From Yeguia hominis (GTDB lineage Bacteria; Bacillota; Clostridia; Oscillospirales; Acutalibacteraceae), in the NCBI RefSeq assembly GCF_014384705.1, contig NZ_JACRSN010000004.1, forward strand, positions 1 to 64,000: 64,000 nucleotides of DNA, written 5' to 3'. The position numbers were made by a program, and so were the translations under genes. Of the stretch, positions 9,515 to 16,417 are shown piece after piece. The first letter of the stretch is position 1. Every line of letters starts with the position of its first letter. The notes under the pieces are model-generated. The model was given only the letters and a program-made list of their open reading frames with translations, searched no databases and was not told the DNA's origin.

Positions 9515-10419
9515 TTTTCAGTGAGTTATACTCCGCCTATTACAATACGGTCGCAAAAATCATGGAAGCAGCGTTTAACCCCGAAGCAACCGAGAAGGAT
9601 TTGCAGCGCTGCGTTATGGAAGAAGCATTTTCTGAGAGCGTCCTGACCATACTTCCTGCGCTGAAGTCCGGGAAATGGCCGCTGCTTCACGAGGATCTTT
9701 CGCCGGTTCTGTTACATAAGCCCACCATGCCCTTGACCAATCTGGAAAAGCGGTGGCTGAAGGCAATAGCAGAAGATCCCCGTGTTAAGCTGTTCGGCGC
9801 CAAGTTCCCCGAGCTTGACGATGTGGAACTGCTCTTCACAAGGGATGACTATAAAATCTATGACCAATACAGTGACGGAGATCCTTTTGAAGACGAGGCC
9901 TACATAGAGCATTTCAGGCTGATGCTTTCTGCTATACAGAGTGATCGGCCTGTTCAAATGACTATGGTGAACCGTCACGGCAGGAAGGTGCGGGTTCGCT
10001 TTTATCCCAAAGGATTTGAGTATTCGTTAAAGGACGACAAGATCCGTATATTGGCTGCCGGGTGTAAATTTAGGCAATTCAATCTTGGAAGAGTTTTAAG
10101 CTGCGACTTTTATAACGGGCGGGGCCCGTGGCGCGAGAAGCCTAAAGCAGAGCGTCGGAAGAATCTGACCTTGCTGATCACCGATGAGCGCAATGCGCTG
10201 GAGAGAGCCATGCTGCACTTTGCGCATTTTGAAAAGCAAGCAGAGCGAACAGACGATGGCAGATATATCCTGCGGCTGAAGTATTACGAAAACGATGAGA
10301 CCGAGATCGTGATCCGCGTGCTGTCTTTCGGTCCGTATGTCAAGGTTCTGGAGCCGGAAAGCTTCGTGAATTTAATAAAAGAACGACTCATTTCTCAAAA
10401 AAGCTGTGAACTCAAGTGA
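9511..10419 (+). CDS. WYL-domain regulator 2
   Basis: 302 residues. The C-terminal half resembles a WYL domain (about 145-205: R-P-V-Q-M-T-M-V-N-R-H-G-R-K-V-R-V-R-F-Y-P-K-G-F-E-Y-S and I-R-I-L-A-A) followed by a WCX-like region (about 215-300). No obvious HTH is seen in the N-terminal 140 residues, so it may act as a partner of WYL protein 1. The start ATG overlaps the previous stop, and a terminator hairpin overlaps the final codons. Confidence 0.7.
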   Translation: MIFSELYSAYYNTVAKIMEAAFNPEATEKDLQRCVMEEAFSESVLTILPALKSGKWPLLHEDLSPVLLHKPTMPLTNLEKRWLKAIAEDPRVKLFGAKFPELDDVELLFTRDDYKIYDQYSDGDPFEDEAYIEHFRLMLSAIQSDRPVQMTMVNRHGRKVRVRFYPKGFEYSLKDDKIRILAAGCKFRQFNLGRVLSCDFYNGRGPWREKPKAERRKNLTLLITDERNALERAMLHFAHFEKQAERTDDGRYILRLKYYENDETEIVIRVLSFGPYVKVLEPESFVNLIKERLISQKSCELK

Positions 10420-10435
10420 GTTCGCAGCTTTTTTT
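10401..10435 (+). terminator. Intrinsic terminator after the WYL pair
   Basis: A 13-bp stem AAGCTGTGAACTC/GAGTTCGCAGCTT (one U-G pair) with loop AAGT is followed by seven T's. It overlaps the stop codon of WYL gene 2 at 10,417-10,419 and separates it from the tRNA-like array. Confidence 0.85.
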
Positions 10436-10466
10436 CCGTGAAATGCCTGCGTTTGAACCGTATAAT
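10428..10466 (+). promoter_or_regulatory. Putative promoter of the tRNA-like array/rtcB transcript
   Basis: A perfect TATAAT at 10,461-10,466 lies 17 bp downstream of a weak -35 (GTGAAA, 10,438-10,443). The -35 is embedded in CTTTTTTTCCGTGAA, nearly identical to the sequence ahead of the WYL genes at 8,211. A weak -35 plus a shared box fits activation or repression by the WYL proteins. Confidence 0.5.
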
Positions 10467-10474
10467 ATGCGTGT

Positions 10475-10503
10475 AAGATGCAGATGACGAAAAACTGCTT
10501 CTT
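10475..10503 (+). ncRNA. Leader hairpin before the tRNA-like units
   Basis: AAGATGCAG (10,475-10,483) pairs with CTGCTTCTT (10,495-10,503) with one mismatch. It resembles the closing stem of unit B but lacks the ACAGCRA motif, so it may be a degenerate unit or the 5' structure of the transcript. Confidence 0.35.
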
Positions 10504-10508
10504 ATCAG

Positions 10509-10595
10509 AGGTACTTACAGCAATTGTTTTTCTTATTAGAAAAGGACTAAAAATCCTTGTCGCTGGCGGACATTATCCGTTAAAGGATGTACCTT
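10509..10595 (+). ncRNA. tRNA-like RNA unit A
   Basis: Closing stem AGGTAC (10,509-10,514)/GTACCT (10,589-10,594), followed on the 5' side by TTACAGCAA. Inside are a U-rich hairpin and an anticodon-arm-like hairpin with a 5-bp stem AAGGA/TCCTT (10,542-10,558) and the 7-nt loop CTAAAAA, which has U at the position of tRNA U33. No canonical T-arm is seen. First clear member of a five-unit tandem array sharing stem position and motif. Confidence 0.55.
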
Positions 10596-10604
10596 GTTTG
10601 TAAA

Positions 10605-10685
10605 AGATGCATACAGCAACCAAAAGACGATGATAACGCACCTCTCTTTGAGCTGGAGCGATGGCTTGCCGAAAAACTGCATCTT
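10605..10685 (+). ncRNA. tRNA-like array, RNA unit B
   Basis: Closing stem AGATGCA (10,605-10,611)/TGCATCT (10,678-10,684), then ATACAGCAA after the 5' strand and TTG after the 3' strand. The interior is least tRNA-like; only short hairpins such as GGC/GCC are visible. It belongs to the array by its stem and conserved motif. Confidence 0.5.
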
Positions 10686-10689
10686 GAAA

Positions 10690-10783
10690 AGGCACCAACA
10701 GCAATGACGAATAGCTAAGTGGTTATAGCAGATGACTCATAATCATCGTTCGCGGGTCCGAATCCCGCTTCAAATGGTGCCTT
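10690..10783 (+). ncRNA. tRNA-like RNA unit C (anticodon CAU)
   Basis: Closing stem AGGCACC (10,690-10,696)/GGTGCCT (10,776-10,782) with AACAGCAA after the 5' strand. Inside is a nearly complete tRNA core: D-stem GCTA/TAGC (10,714-10,717/10,726-10,729) with a GG-containing loop, anticodon stem GATGA/TCATC (10,731-10,735/10,743-10,747) with loop CTCATAA and anticodon CAT at 10,738-10,740, and T-stem GCGGG/CCCGC with loop TCCGAAT (10,752-10,768). Only about three inner acceptor pairs form, and no CCA follows, so it should not be a working tRNA. Confidence 0.7.
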
Positions 10784-10794
10784 GTTTTTGTGAA

Positions 10795-10917
10795 AGACGC
10801 GAACAGCGATTATATATCTTATGTTACCGAAACATTAACTGGATAACCGGAGATTGCTGCCGGGCAAACATTGGTGAGGTGAAATCCCTCGCATGTATTA
10901 AAAAAAGAGCGCGTCTT
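10795..10917 (+). ncRNA. tRNA-like RNA unit D
   Basis: Closing stem AGACGCG (10,795-10,801)/CGCGTCT (10,910-10,916) with AACAGCGA after the 5' strand, the only variant of the motif. Interior: hairpin ATGTT/AACAT, a CCGG/CCGG hairpin, and a T-arm-like element GTGAGG/CCTCGC with the 7-nt loop TGAAATC (about 10,874-10,892). It is the longest unit at 123 nt. Confidence 0.55.
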
Positions 10918-10923
10918 GTATAA

Positions 10924-11023
10924 AGGCATCTACAGCAATGAAGTGGTACGATCTGACAGCCGGAACCTGTCGAAGGCAGGACACCGACTTCGATTTTACG
11001 GGTTCAATTCCCGGTGATGCCTT
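10924..11023 (+). ncRNA. tRNA-like RNA unit E (T-arm, long variable-arm type)
   Basis: Closing stem AGGCATC (10,924-10,930)/GATGCCT (11,016-11,022), with TACAGCAA after the 5' strand. A canonical T-arm CGGG-TTCAATT-CCCG is at 10,999-11,013. A 5-bp/7-nt arm GACAG-CCGGAAC-CTGTC (10,955-10,971), followed by CGAAG/CTTCG (10,971-10,992), resembles the anticodon and long variable arms of a class II (Ser-like) tRNA; an alternative CCTG/CAGG arm would show loop TCGAAGG. rtcB begins 28 nt later. Confidence 0.62.
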
Positions 11024-11050
11024 GTTAATTAAAATGAAAGGAGCGGCACG

Positions 11051-12259
11051 ATGATTGAAATCAAAGGAAAGGTAAATACGGCGATCTGTTATGCAACGGT
11101 TGTAGAGGGCGAAGCGATTGAACAGATCCGCAGAATGTGTGACCATGATTTCACAGCAGGATCTCAAATACGGATCATGCCCGATGTACATGCCGGAAAG
11201 GGCTGCACGATCGGCACCACAATGACGATCACAGATAAAGCGGTTCCTAATATCGTTGGAGTCGATATCGGCTGCGGCATGTATACTGCTGAGCTGGGTA
11301 AGGTGGATGTTGATTTTGAAAAGGTCGATGCTGCCGCTCATGATATTCCCAGCGGAAGAGATGTTTGGGAAGGGCGCATGGAGCGTTTTGACCTGACCGG
11401 ACTTCGCTGTTATAGAAACCTGAAGCAGGCAAAGCGCTTGGAGAGAAGCCTGGGGACGCTGGGCGGAGGGAACCATTTTATTGAGATTGATGCAGCTTCA
11501 GACGGCACAAAGTATTTGGTGATCCATTCTGGCAGCCGTAACCTTGGCAAGCAGGTTGCGGAGCTCTATCAGTCTTTAGCCATCGACTTAAATGTCGGTA
11601 AGGCAGATTACTTCGAGCGTCGGGATGAGCTGATCCGTACCTATAAGGAGCAGGGCCGCAGAGCTGAGATTCAGGCCGCATTGAAGGCTATGGAGAAGGA
11701 ATGGGCAGCAAAGGAGCCGACGATCCCTGCAGACCTTTGCTATCTGTATGGCACCTACTTAGAGGATTACCTCCACGATGTAGAAATCTGCCAGCAATTT
11801 GCAAGGCGCAGCCGTGAAAGAATGGCGGAGATCATTTTAGAAAAGACCGGAATGACTGCGCTTTCTTCTTTTCACACCATACACAATTATATTGATACGA
11901 AGGAAATGATCCTTCGCAAGGGTTCTATTGCAGCCCATGACGGAGAACTTGTCTTGATTCCGATCAATATGCGGGATGGCAGCGTGTTGGCTCGCGGAAA
12001 AGGAAATCCGGAATGGAATTATTCTGCCCCGCATGGCGCCGGACGCCTTATGTCTCGTACAAAGGCAAGAGAAACGCTGGATTTAGAGGCGTATAGGAAG
12101 ACGATGGAAGGTATCTACACGACATCGGTCAATGAGGCCACCATCGATGAAGCACCCATGGCATACAAGTCGCTGAAGGACATTATCGATGTCATCCGAG
12201 AGTCTGTCGATGTGATCGAAATACTAAAACCTATTTACAATTTTAAGGCGTCTGAGTGA
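11051..12259 (+). CDS. rtcB: RNA-splicing ligase RtcB
   Basis: 402-residue RtcB, the GTP- and Mn-dependent ligase that joins RNA 3'-phosphate or 2',3'-cyclic phosphate ends to 5'-OH ends. Signature motifs: M-P-D-V-H-A-G-K-G, V-G-V-D-I-G-C-G-M (metal cysteine), G-T-L-G-G-G-N-H-F-I-E, I-H-S-G-S-R-N-L-G and A-P-H-G-A-G-R, where the histidine takes the GMP. All look intact. The ribosome site GAAAGGAG precedes ATG by 8 bases. It lies between an array of tRNA-like RNAs and a Ro60-like protein, a context pointing to repair or sensing of cleaved tRNAs. Confidence 0.97.
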   Translation: MIEIKGKVNTAICYATVVEGEAIEQIRRMCDHDFTAGSQIRIMPDVHAGKGCTIGTTMTITDKAVPNIVGVDIGCGMYTAELGKVDVDFEKVDAAAHDIPSGRDVWEGRMERFDLTGLRCYRNLKQAKRLERSLGTLGGGNHFIEIDAASDGTKYLVIHSGSRNLGKQVAELYQSLAIDLNVGKADYFERRDELIRTYKEQGRRAEIQAALKAMEKEWAAKEPTIPADLCYLYGTYLEDYLHDVEICQQFARRSRERMAEIILEKTGMTALSSFHTIHNYIDTKEMILRKGSIAAHDGELVLIPINMRDGSVLARGKGNPEWNYSAPHGAGRLMSRTKARETLDLEAYRKTMEGIYTTSVNEATIDEAPMAYKSLKDIIDVIRESVDVIEILKPIYNFKASE

Positions 12260-12296
12260 TAAAATTCTTCTGCGCCATCTGATTGGAGGAATTGAA

Positions 12297-13766
12297 ATGT
12301 TGAATCATTTGAAGAGTGAGGCGAATATTGCCTACACAGAAAACGGCGCAGTTACCAACGCAAGCACAATGTCTGACTGTCTGGATCTGTTCGCAGGCAT
12401 CGGCGCGCTCCGTGCAGCCGACGATCAGGAAATCATCAGACGCTTTGTCCGTGCATATGCGGAGGACGCGGATATTGCCATGAAGATCCTGTTCTTCGGA
12501 CGCGATGTTCGCGGTGGCCTTGGTGAGCGCCGGGTGTTCCGCGTTATCATCAATTGGCTTGCCGAGAACAGAGCGGAGTCCTTGCGCAAGAACATTGAGC
12601 TTATCCCTGAGTTCGGACGCTACGACGATCTGGTATCTCTCATCGGCACGGCCTGCGAAAAGGATGCTTTGCGTACCATTTGCAAGCAGCTGGAGGCCGA
12701 CCTTGCGTCTGACGCAGAGGTGTCCCTGCTGGCGAAATGGCTTCCGTCTGTAAATGCGTCCAACGCAGAGACGGTCCGCAAAGCAAAACGCATCGCCCGC
12801 TATCTTGGAATGTCCGATGCGGAGTATCGCAAGACCCTTGTAGAGCTGAGAAAGAAAATCCGCATCATAGAGAATCATCTCCGCGAGAAGGACTACTCTT
12901 TCGACTATGCGAAGCAGCCGTCCAAGGCCATGTTCAAATACCGGAAAGCATTCCTGCGTAATGATGGTGAGCGCTATAACGCGTTCCTGGAGGCTGTAAG
13001 CAGCGGTGAAAAGCAGCTGCATGCAGATAACCTTGCTCCTTATGAGATCGTCAGATCTGCGCTGAATGCAAACCGGTGGGGCTTTCATGCTGACTTGACC
13101 GTCGGAGAGAAGGCTGCACTCAATGCGTCCTGGGCGTCACTTCCCGACTTCTGCGACAACAGAAATGCGCTGGCAGTAGTGGATACATCCGGATCCATGT
13201 ACTGCCATGACAACGCGCTGCCGGCGGCTGTTGCGCTGTCCTTGGGACTGTATTTCGGAGAGCGTAATACCGGCATATTTCATAACCATTTTATCGAGTT
13301 TTCCGCTCATCCGCAGCTTATTGAGATCAAGGGCAAGACCTTTGCCGAGAGGCTGGAGTATCTGTGCACCTTTAACGAGGTTGCCGATACAAATGTGGAA
13401 GCGGTCTTTGATCTGATCTTGGATGCGGCAGTGCGCAACAATGTCCCACAAGAAGAGCTGCCCGAGACTTTGTATCTGATTTCGGATATGGAGTTCAACG
13501 CCTGCGTTCGAAATGCATCTGTGTCTAATTTTGCCAGTGCAAAGCGCAGATTTGCGGAGCATGGGTACAGATTACCTCAGATTGTCTTCTGGAATGTTGC
13601 GAGCCGGAACAGCAATCAGCCCGTGACAAAGAACGAGCAAGGCGTTGCCCTGGTTTCCGGATGTACGCCGCGTCTGTTTTCCATGGTGGCAAGCGGAGAC
13701 CTTTCCCCTTACTCTGTCATGATGGATATCATAGAGTCAGAGCGGTACGCAAAAATTTCAGCATAA
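12297..13766 (+). CDS. Ro60-like DUF2828 protein (alpha-helical RNA-binding region plus vWA)
   Basis: 489 residues. The N-terminal ~280 residues are helical, as in TROVE/DUF2828 proteins, and include F-F-G-R-D-V-R-G-G-L-G-E-R-R. From about residue 285 there is a von Willebrand A fold with a MIDAS motif (V-V-D-T-S-G-S-M), then D-T-N-V-E-A-V-F-D-L-I-L, I-S-D-M-E-F-N and P-Q-I-V-F-W-N. Related Ro60 proteins bind Y RNAs and misfolded small RNAs and act with exonucleases. It has a strong GGAGG site and follows rtcB by 37 nt. The tRNA-like units upstream are candidate bound RNAs by analogy with bacterial tRNA-mimicking Y RNAs; that link is inferred. Confidence 0.85.
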   Translation: MLNHLKSEANIAYTENGAVTNASTMSDCLDLFAGIGALRAADDQEIIRRFVRAYAEDADIAMKILFFGRDVRGGLGERRVFRVIINWLAENRAESLRKNIELIPEFGRYDDLVSLIGTACEKDALRTICKQLEADLASDAEVSLLAKWLPSVNASNAETVRKAKRIARYLGMSDAEYRKTLVELRKKIRIIENHLREKDYSFDYAKQPSKAMFKYRKAFLRNDGERYNAFLEAVSSGEKQLHADNLAPYEIVRSALNANRWGFHADLTVGEKAALNASWASLPDFCDNRNALAVVDTSGSMYCHDNALPAAVALSLGLYFGERNTGIFHNHFIEFSAHPQLIEIKGKTFAERLEYLCTFNEVADTNVEAVFDLILDAAVRNNVPQEELPETLYLISDMEFNACVRNASVSNFASAKRRFAEHGYRLPQIVFWNVASRNSNQPVTKNEQGVALVSGCTPRLFSMVASGDLSPYSVMMDIIESERYAKISA

Positions 13767-13770
13767 AGCG

Positions 13771-13800
13771 AAGGCGGTACCTACCGGTATCGCCTTTTCT
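13771..13800 (+). terminator. Intrinsic terminator of the rtcB operon
   Basis: An 11-bp stem AAGGCGGTACC/GGTATCGCCTT with loop TACC and a T-rich tail, just after the DUF2828 stop. Confidence 0.85.
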
Positions 13801-13886
13801 TTCATATGAATCATCCCAGGGCAGGCCAAACGAAGAACACCCAGAATCTGGACAGGCATGAATTGATAACGAAAAAACAATTATAT

Positions 13887-13918
13887 GAGGTGACGAACAA
13901 AATCGCCACCTCGTTTTG
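13887..13918 (+). terminator. Second terminator-like hairpin upstream of lexA
   Basis: GAGGTG (13,887-13,892) pairs with CACCTC (13,907-13,912), with ACGA/TCG inner contacts, followed by GTTTTGCTTTT. It insulates lexA from the RNA-repair operon. Confidence 0.55.
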
Positions 13919-13934
13919 CTTTTCTACAAACCTA

Positions 13935-13987
13935 TTGCATTTCTTTTTTGCCTGAGTATAATAGCATTATGGGATTTGAAATCCCAT
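13935..13987 (+). promoter_or_regulatory. lexA-like promoter with perfect palindromic operator
   Basis: TTGCAT (13,935-13,940), a 16-bp spacer and TATAAT (13,957-13,962). The start region is covered by a perfect palindrome ATGGGATTT-G-AAATCCCAT (13,969-13,987). This is not the Bacillus SOS box, so it is probably the private operator of the LexA-like repressor that follows. Confidence 0.7.
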
Positions 13988-14007
13988 ATAGAAGCAGAGG
14001 TGCTGAT

Positions 14008-14622
14008 ATGAGAACAAAGAATCAAGAAACTCTGGACAGGATATTGAAGTTCGTCAACAAGTATTATCAGGAGCATCACAGCTCTCCTACGATCAACGAT
14101 GTTGCTGAAGGTGTCGGCGTTGCCAGATCCACTACGCATCGCTACCTTCAGGAGCTGAGTGACCGCAACCTGATTGATTACGGCAGAGGTATCTTGTCTG
14201 CTCCCCAGAGCGCCAAAATGAAAACGGCCTATGTATCCGCCCCGTTAGTAGGCTCTATTCGCTGCGGCAATCCGGAGGATGAGGAAGAGTCGATTGAGGA
14301 GTATGTCAGCCTCCCGGTCTCTATGTTTGGCAAAGGAGATTTCTACATTCTCCGCGCCAAAGGCGATTCCATGGTGGATGCCGGAATCGACGAGGACGAC
14401 CTGCTTGTCATCGAACGCAATTGCCCTGCTCTCGAAGGGGATATAGTCGTTGCGCTGGACGAGGACAACCAGAATACGCTGAAGCGATATGCCGGCTACG
14501 ACGAGGACAGCGGGTATTACATTCTCGAATACGAAAACGAGGCTCGATACCCTGGCAAAACAATAAAGGTGCGGAGCTTTCAGGTACAAGGTGTTGCTCG
14601 GCACGTAATCAAATCACTCTAA
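14008..14622 (+). CDS. lexA: LexA-like self-cleaving repressor
   Basis: 204 residues with LexA architecture: N-terminal winged HTH (residues 1-65; S-P-T-I-N-D-V-A-E-G-V-G-V-A-R-S) and a C-terminal S24 peptidase domain with Ser121 in G-D-S-M and Lys159 in N-T-L-K-R as the catalytic pair. The scissile bond is likely Cys86-Gly87 (S-I-R-C-G-N-P) rather than the usual Ala-Gly, as in UmuD-like proteins. ATG 14,008 has GCAGAGG upstream; longer in-frame starts overlap the promoter. A mobile-element copy probably controls element functions in response to DNA damage rather than being the main SOS regulator. Confidence 0.88.
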   Translation: MRTKNQETLDRILKFVNKYYQEHHSSPTINDVAEGVGVARSTTHRYLQELSDRNLIDYGRGILSAPQSAKMKTAYVSAPLVGSIRCGNPEDEEESIEEYVSLPVSMFGKGDFYILRAKGDSMVDAGIDEDDLLVIERNCPALEGDIVVALDEDNQNTLKRYAGYDEDSGYYILEYENEARYPGKTIKVRSFQVQGVARHVIKSL

Positions 14623-14656
14623 ACAATAATCTTGATTCGATGGGAGATGTGTTGTT

Positions 14657-14854
14657 TTGAATGCAAAAGATGTGAAATGCCCTATTTGCGGCACAGTCAA
14701 CAGGAGTCTCGATTTAGATAAGACCGACGGATGGATGGAATGTGAACACTGCCATAACGCCGTTCAGATATTGGAGTACGCTAAAAGCAGGCGTGTTCCG
14801 GTATATCAGATGGCGGATTGCAATCTCCTCGTTCCGTTGAGCAAAAAAAGATAA
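14657..14854 (+). CDS. Small zinc-ribbon protein
   Basis: 65 residues starting at TTG with GGGAGATG upstream. Two C-x2-C knuckles (C-P-I-C near residue 8 and C-E-H-C near residue 29) indicate a zinc ribbon. It follows lexA by 34 nt and is followed by another zinc-ribbon gene after 7 nt. No specific function is recognised. Confidence 0.6.
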   Translation: MNAKDVKCPICGTVNRSLDLDKTDGWMECEHCHNAVQILEYAKSRRVPVYQMADCNLLVPLSKKR

Positions 14855-14861
14855 AAGGAGT

Positions 14862-15080
14862 ATGGCGATGCTGGAGGACTGGACGATTTACTCTTGGTAT
14901 TGCCCAAACTGTAAGACGCAGGTAGCGGGGCTAAAAAACAAGAAAAATCAGATTAGAGTTATTTGCACGAAATGCAGTGCCGAAATGGTCCGCACGGTAG
15001 TGGGCAGAAGGCACGATGTGATTGACATATATGCACCGATTGGAATGGAGCATAGTGACTTGGAATTGAGGGAGCATTGA
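14862..15080 (+). CDS. Small zinc-ribbon protein
   Basis: 72 residues with two C-x2-C pairs (Y-C-P-N-C near residue 13; I-C-T-K-C near residue 33). AAAAGGAG lies just before ATG; a second ATG six bases in is possible. Part of a small operon of short accessory proteins after lexA. Function unknown. Confidence 0.6.
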   Translation: MAMLEDWTIYSWYCPNCKTQVAGLKNKKNQIRVICTKCSAEMVRTVVGRRHDVIDIYAPIGMEHSDLELREH

Positions 15081-15081
15081 T

Positions 15082-15324
15082 ATGACGATGTTAGAGGCTT
15101 TTGTAAAAGAGCGCAACGAGGCGCTGTTCAGCCTTGACCGAAAGAAGATCGAGGCCTACATGATCAAATATGGAGAAACGGAAATTGCGCAGACACCCGA
15201 TGTTGTTTTCTGGGCATCCGTGTACAAGGCCATTTGCGGTATCAAGGATGCGCCGGAAGCCATTGTAAGCAAGGCAAAGGCATGGCTGCACGAGCATGGC
15301 ATGAGCCCTAATCTGGCGGGATGA
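15082..15324 (+). CDS. Hypothetical small helical protein
   Basis: 80 residues, predicted mostly helical, with no cysteine knuckles or membrane segments. The start lies just 1 nt after the previous stop, so it is co-translated. The C-terminal stretch (A-I-V-S-K-A-K-A-W-L-H-E-H-G) looks amphipathic. No family recognised. Confidence 0.55.
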   Translation: MTMLEAFVKERNEALFSLDRKKIEAYMIKYGETEIAQTPDVVFWASVYKAICGIKDAPEAIVSKAKAWLHEHGMSPNLAG

Positions 15325-15570
15325 TAATCCCCCCATTGATCTGCCTGAAGAACATCGAAGCGAGTTCCTATAACAACTGAATCAACGACATCACGACGGA
15401 ACGGTCGGGCTGAAACAGGGCCACGCTAAATCCGCTTCCAGGTCACTTGATCGTGGGCAGCAGCCCGAACATGAACCGGTAGTTATTCCAGACATACGTG
15501 AGAGGCCACCGGCAAGGTAAGACACTATAGTTCTATCTATAGGTCTGCCTTGTCGGTGGCCTTTTTTGTT
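15325..15570 (+). ncRNA. Structured non-coding stretch ending in a long terminator
   Basis: No reading frame is supported. CGGGCTG (about 15,409-15,415) can pair with CAGCCCG (about 15,448-15,454). The end is a very long hairpin: AGGCCACCGGCAAGG (15,503-15,517)/CCTTGTCGGTGGCCT (15,548-15,562) with an inner CTATAG/CTATAG stem, then a T-run. It could be a small RNA or an mRNA 3' end. Confidence 0.45.
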
Positions 15571-15710
15571 TTTTACCGACATTACAAATACATATTCGCA
15601 GCCTGAAGTACAAGGGCCAAGGATACAAATACGCTGATTTCAAACTCTTTTGAAAAAGCAGTATGGGTACCCTTAGATTTCTGCGCCCTTTTTAGGCAGG
15701 TAGCATCGGG

Positions 15711-15770
15711 AGTCCTTTTCGCCAGCGTAGTTGTGTCCTTTAGACCGCAGCAGGCGGAAAGGACTTTTTA
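15711..15770 (+). terminator. Terminator-like hairpin
   Basis: AGTCCTTTTCGCC (15,711-15,723) pairs with GGCGGAAAGGACT (15,753-15,765), followed by TTTTTA. The region 15,571-15,866 otherwise holds no gene that can be supported. Confidence 0.65.
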
Positions 15771-15866
15771 TGTGCGACCAGTGGCTCTGCTATATCGCTG
15801 AATACCCGTGATCTCTGAATTTTTGACTTTCACCCAAATTCAAAAATTCAAAGGAGATTACGACAA

Positions 15867-16352
15867 ATGGGATTTAATTATGGACTCGAAAAGAGAAAGT
15901 TCACCGAGGAGTGGAAGAAGCTCTACCGCGAATATAAAGCTGCCGGCATGAGCGAAGAGGATATTTAGGATATCTATGCGTTCGACCTGAATGTGTTCAG
16001 GAAAAACAGGACGGAGTTCCAGCGCACACAGCCCCTCTCAGAAAGCTCCTGTGACGACGGAACCGAACAGGGTGAATCTATGTCTGCCTTATTAAAAAAG
16101 TTCTCCAACGCACTTTCTGCGTGCGACAAGTACGCTTTCCAAAGTGACCCCCGCTTTGCGTGAGTTGATGAAATGGAGAATGACGAATTATATCGGAAGA
16201 TTATTTCTCTGCCCAAAAGAGATATGGACCTGCTGACGCTGATCGCATTTGAAGGATATTCACAGCGGGAGGTTGCAGAAATTCGCGGCATTGCCCCCGC
16301 CGCGATCTGCAAAAAGATCGCAAAACTCAAAAAACTTCTGTATGGGGGTTAA
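15867..16352 (+). pseudogene. Sigma-70-like regulator of mobile elements, two in-frame stops
   Basis: The frame starting at ATG 15,867 (AAGGAG site) encodes the typical opening of a short sigma-factor-like protein of clostridial elements (M-G-F-N-Y-G-L-E-K-R-K-F). It ends at 16,350-16,352 after a region-4-like HTH (G-Y-S-Q-R-E-V-A-E-I-R-G-I ... A-A-I-C-K-K-I). Two stops interrupt it: TAG 15,966-15,968, and TGA 16,161-16,163 where relatives appear to have Trp. The rest is in frame without indels, so the loss seems recent. Family identification is by memory of the motif pattern. Confidence 0.7.
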
Positions 16353-16417
16353 TTTTTGCCCGTTTTCGTTGCCTACCAAGTGGAAGGATTATTTTGAAAA
16401 CAAAGGAGCATCAGAAT

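Noticed and set aside
10690..10783. Unit C as a functional tRNA-Met/Ile gene
   Set aside because: The arms and CAU anticodon fit, but the acceptor stem has only about three pairs, no discriminator-CCA follows, and it shares an outer stem and motif with four non-canonical units.
13969..13987. Canonical Bacillus-type SOS box at lexA
   Set aside because: The palindrome is ATGGGATTT/AAATCCCAT, not the CGAAC-N4-GTTCG consensus, so it is called a private operator.
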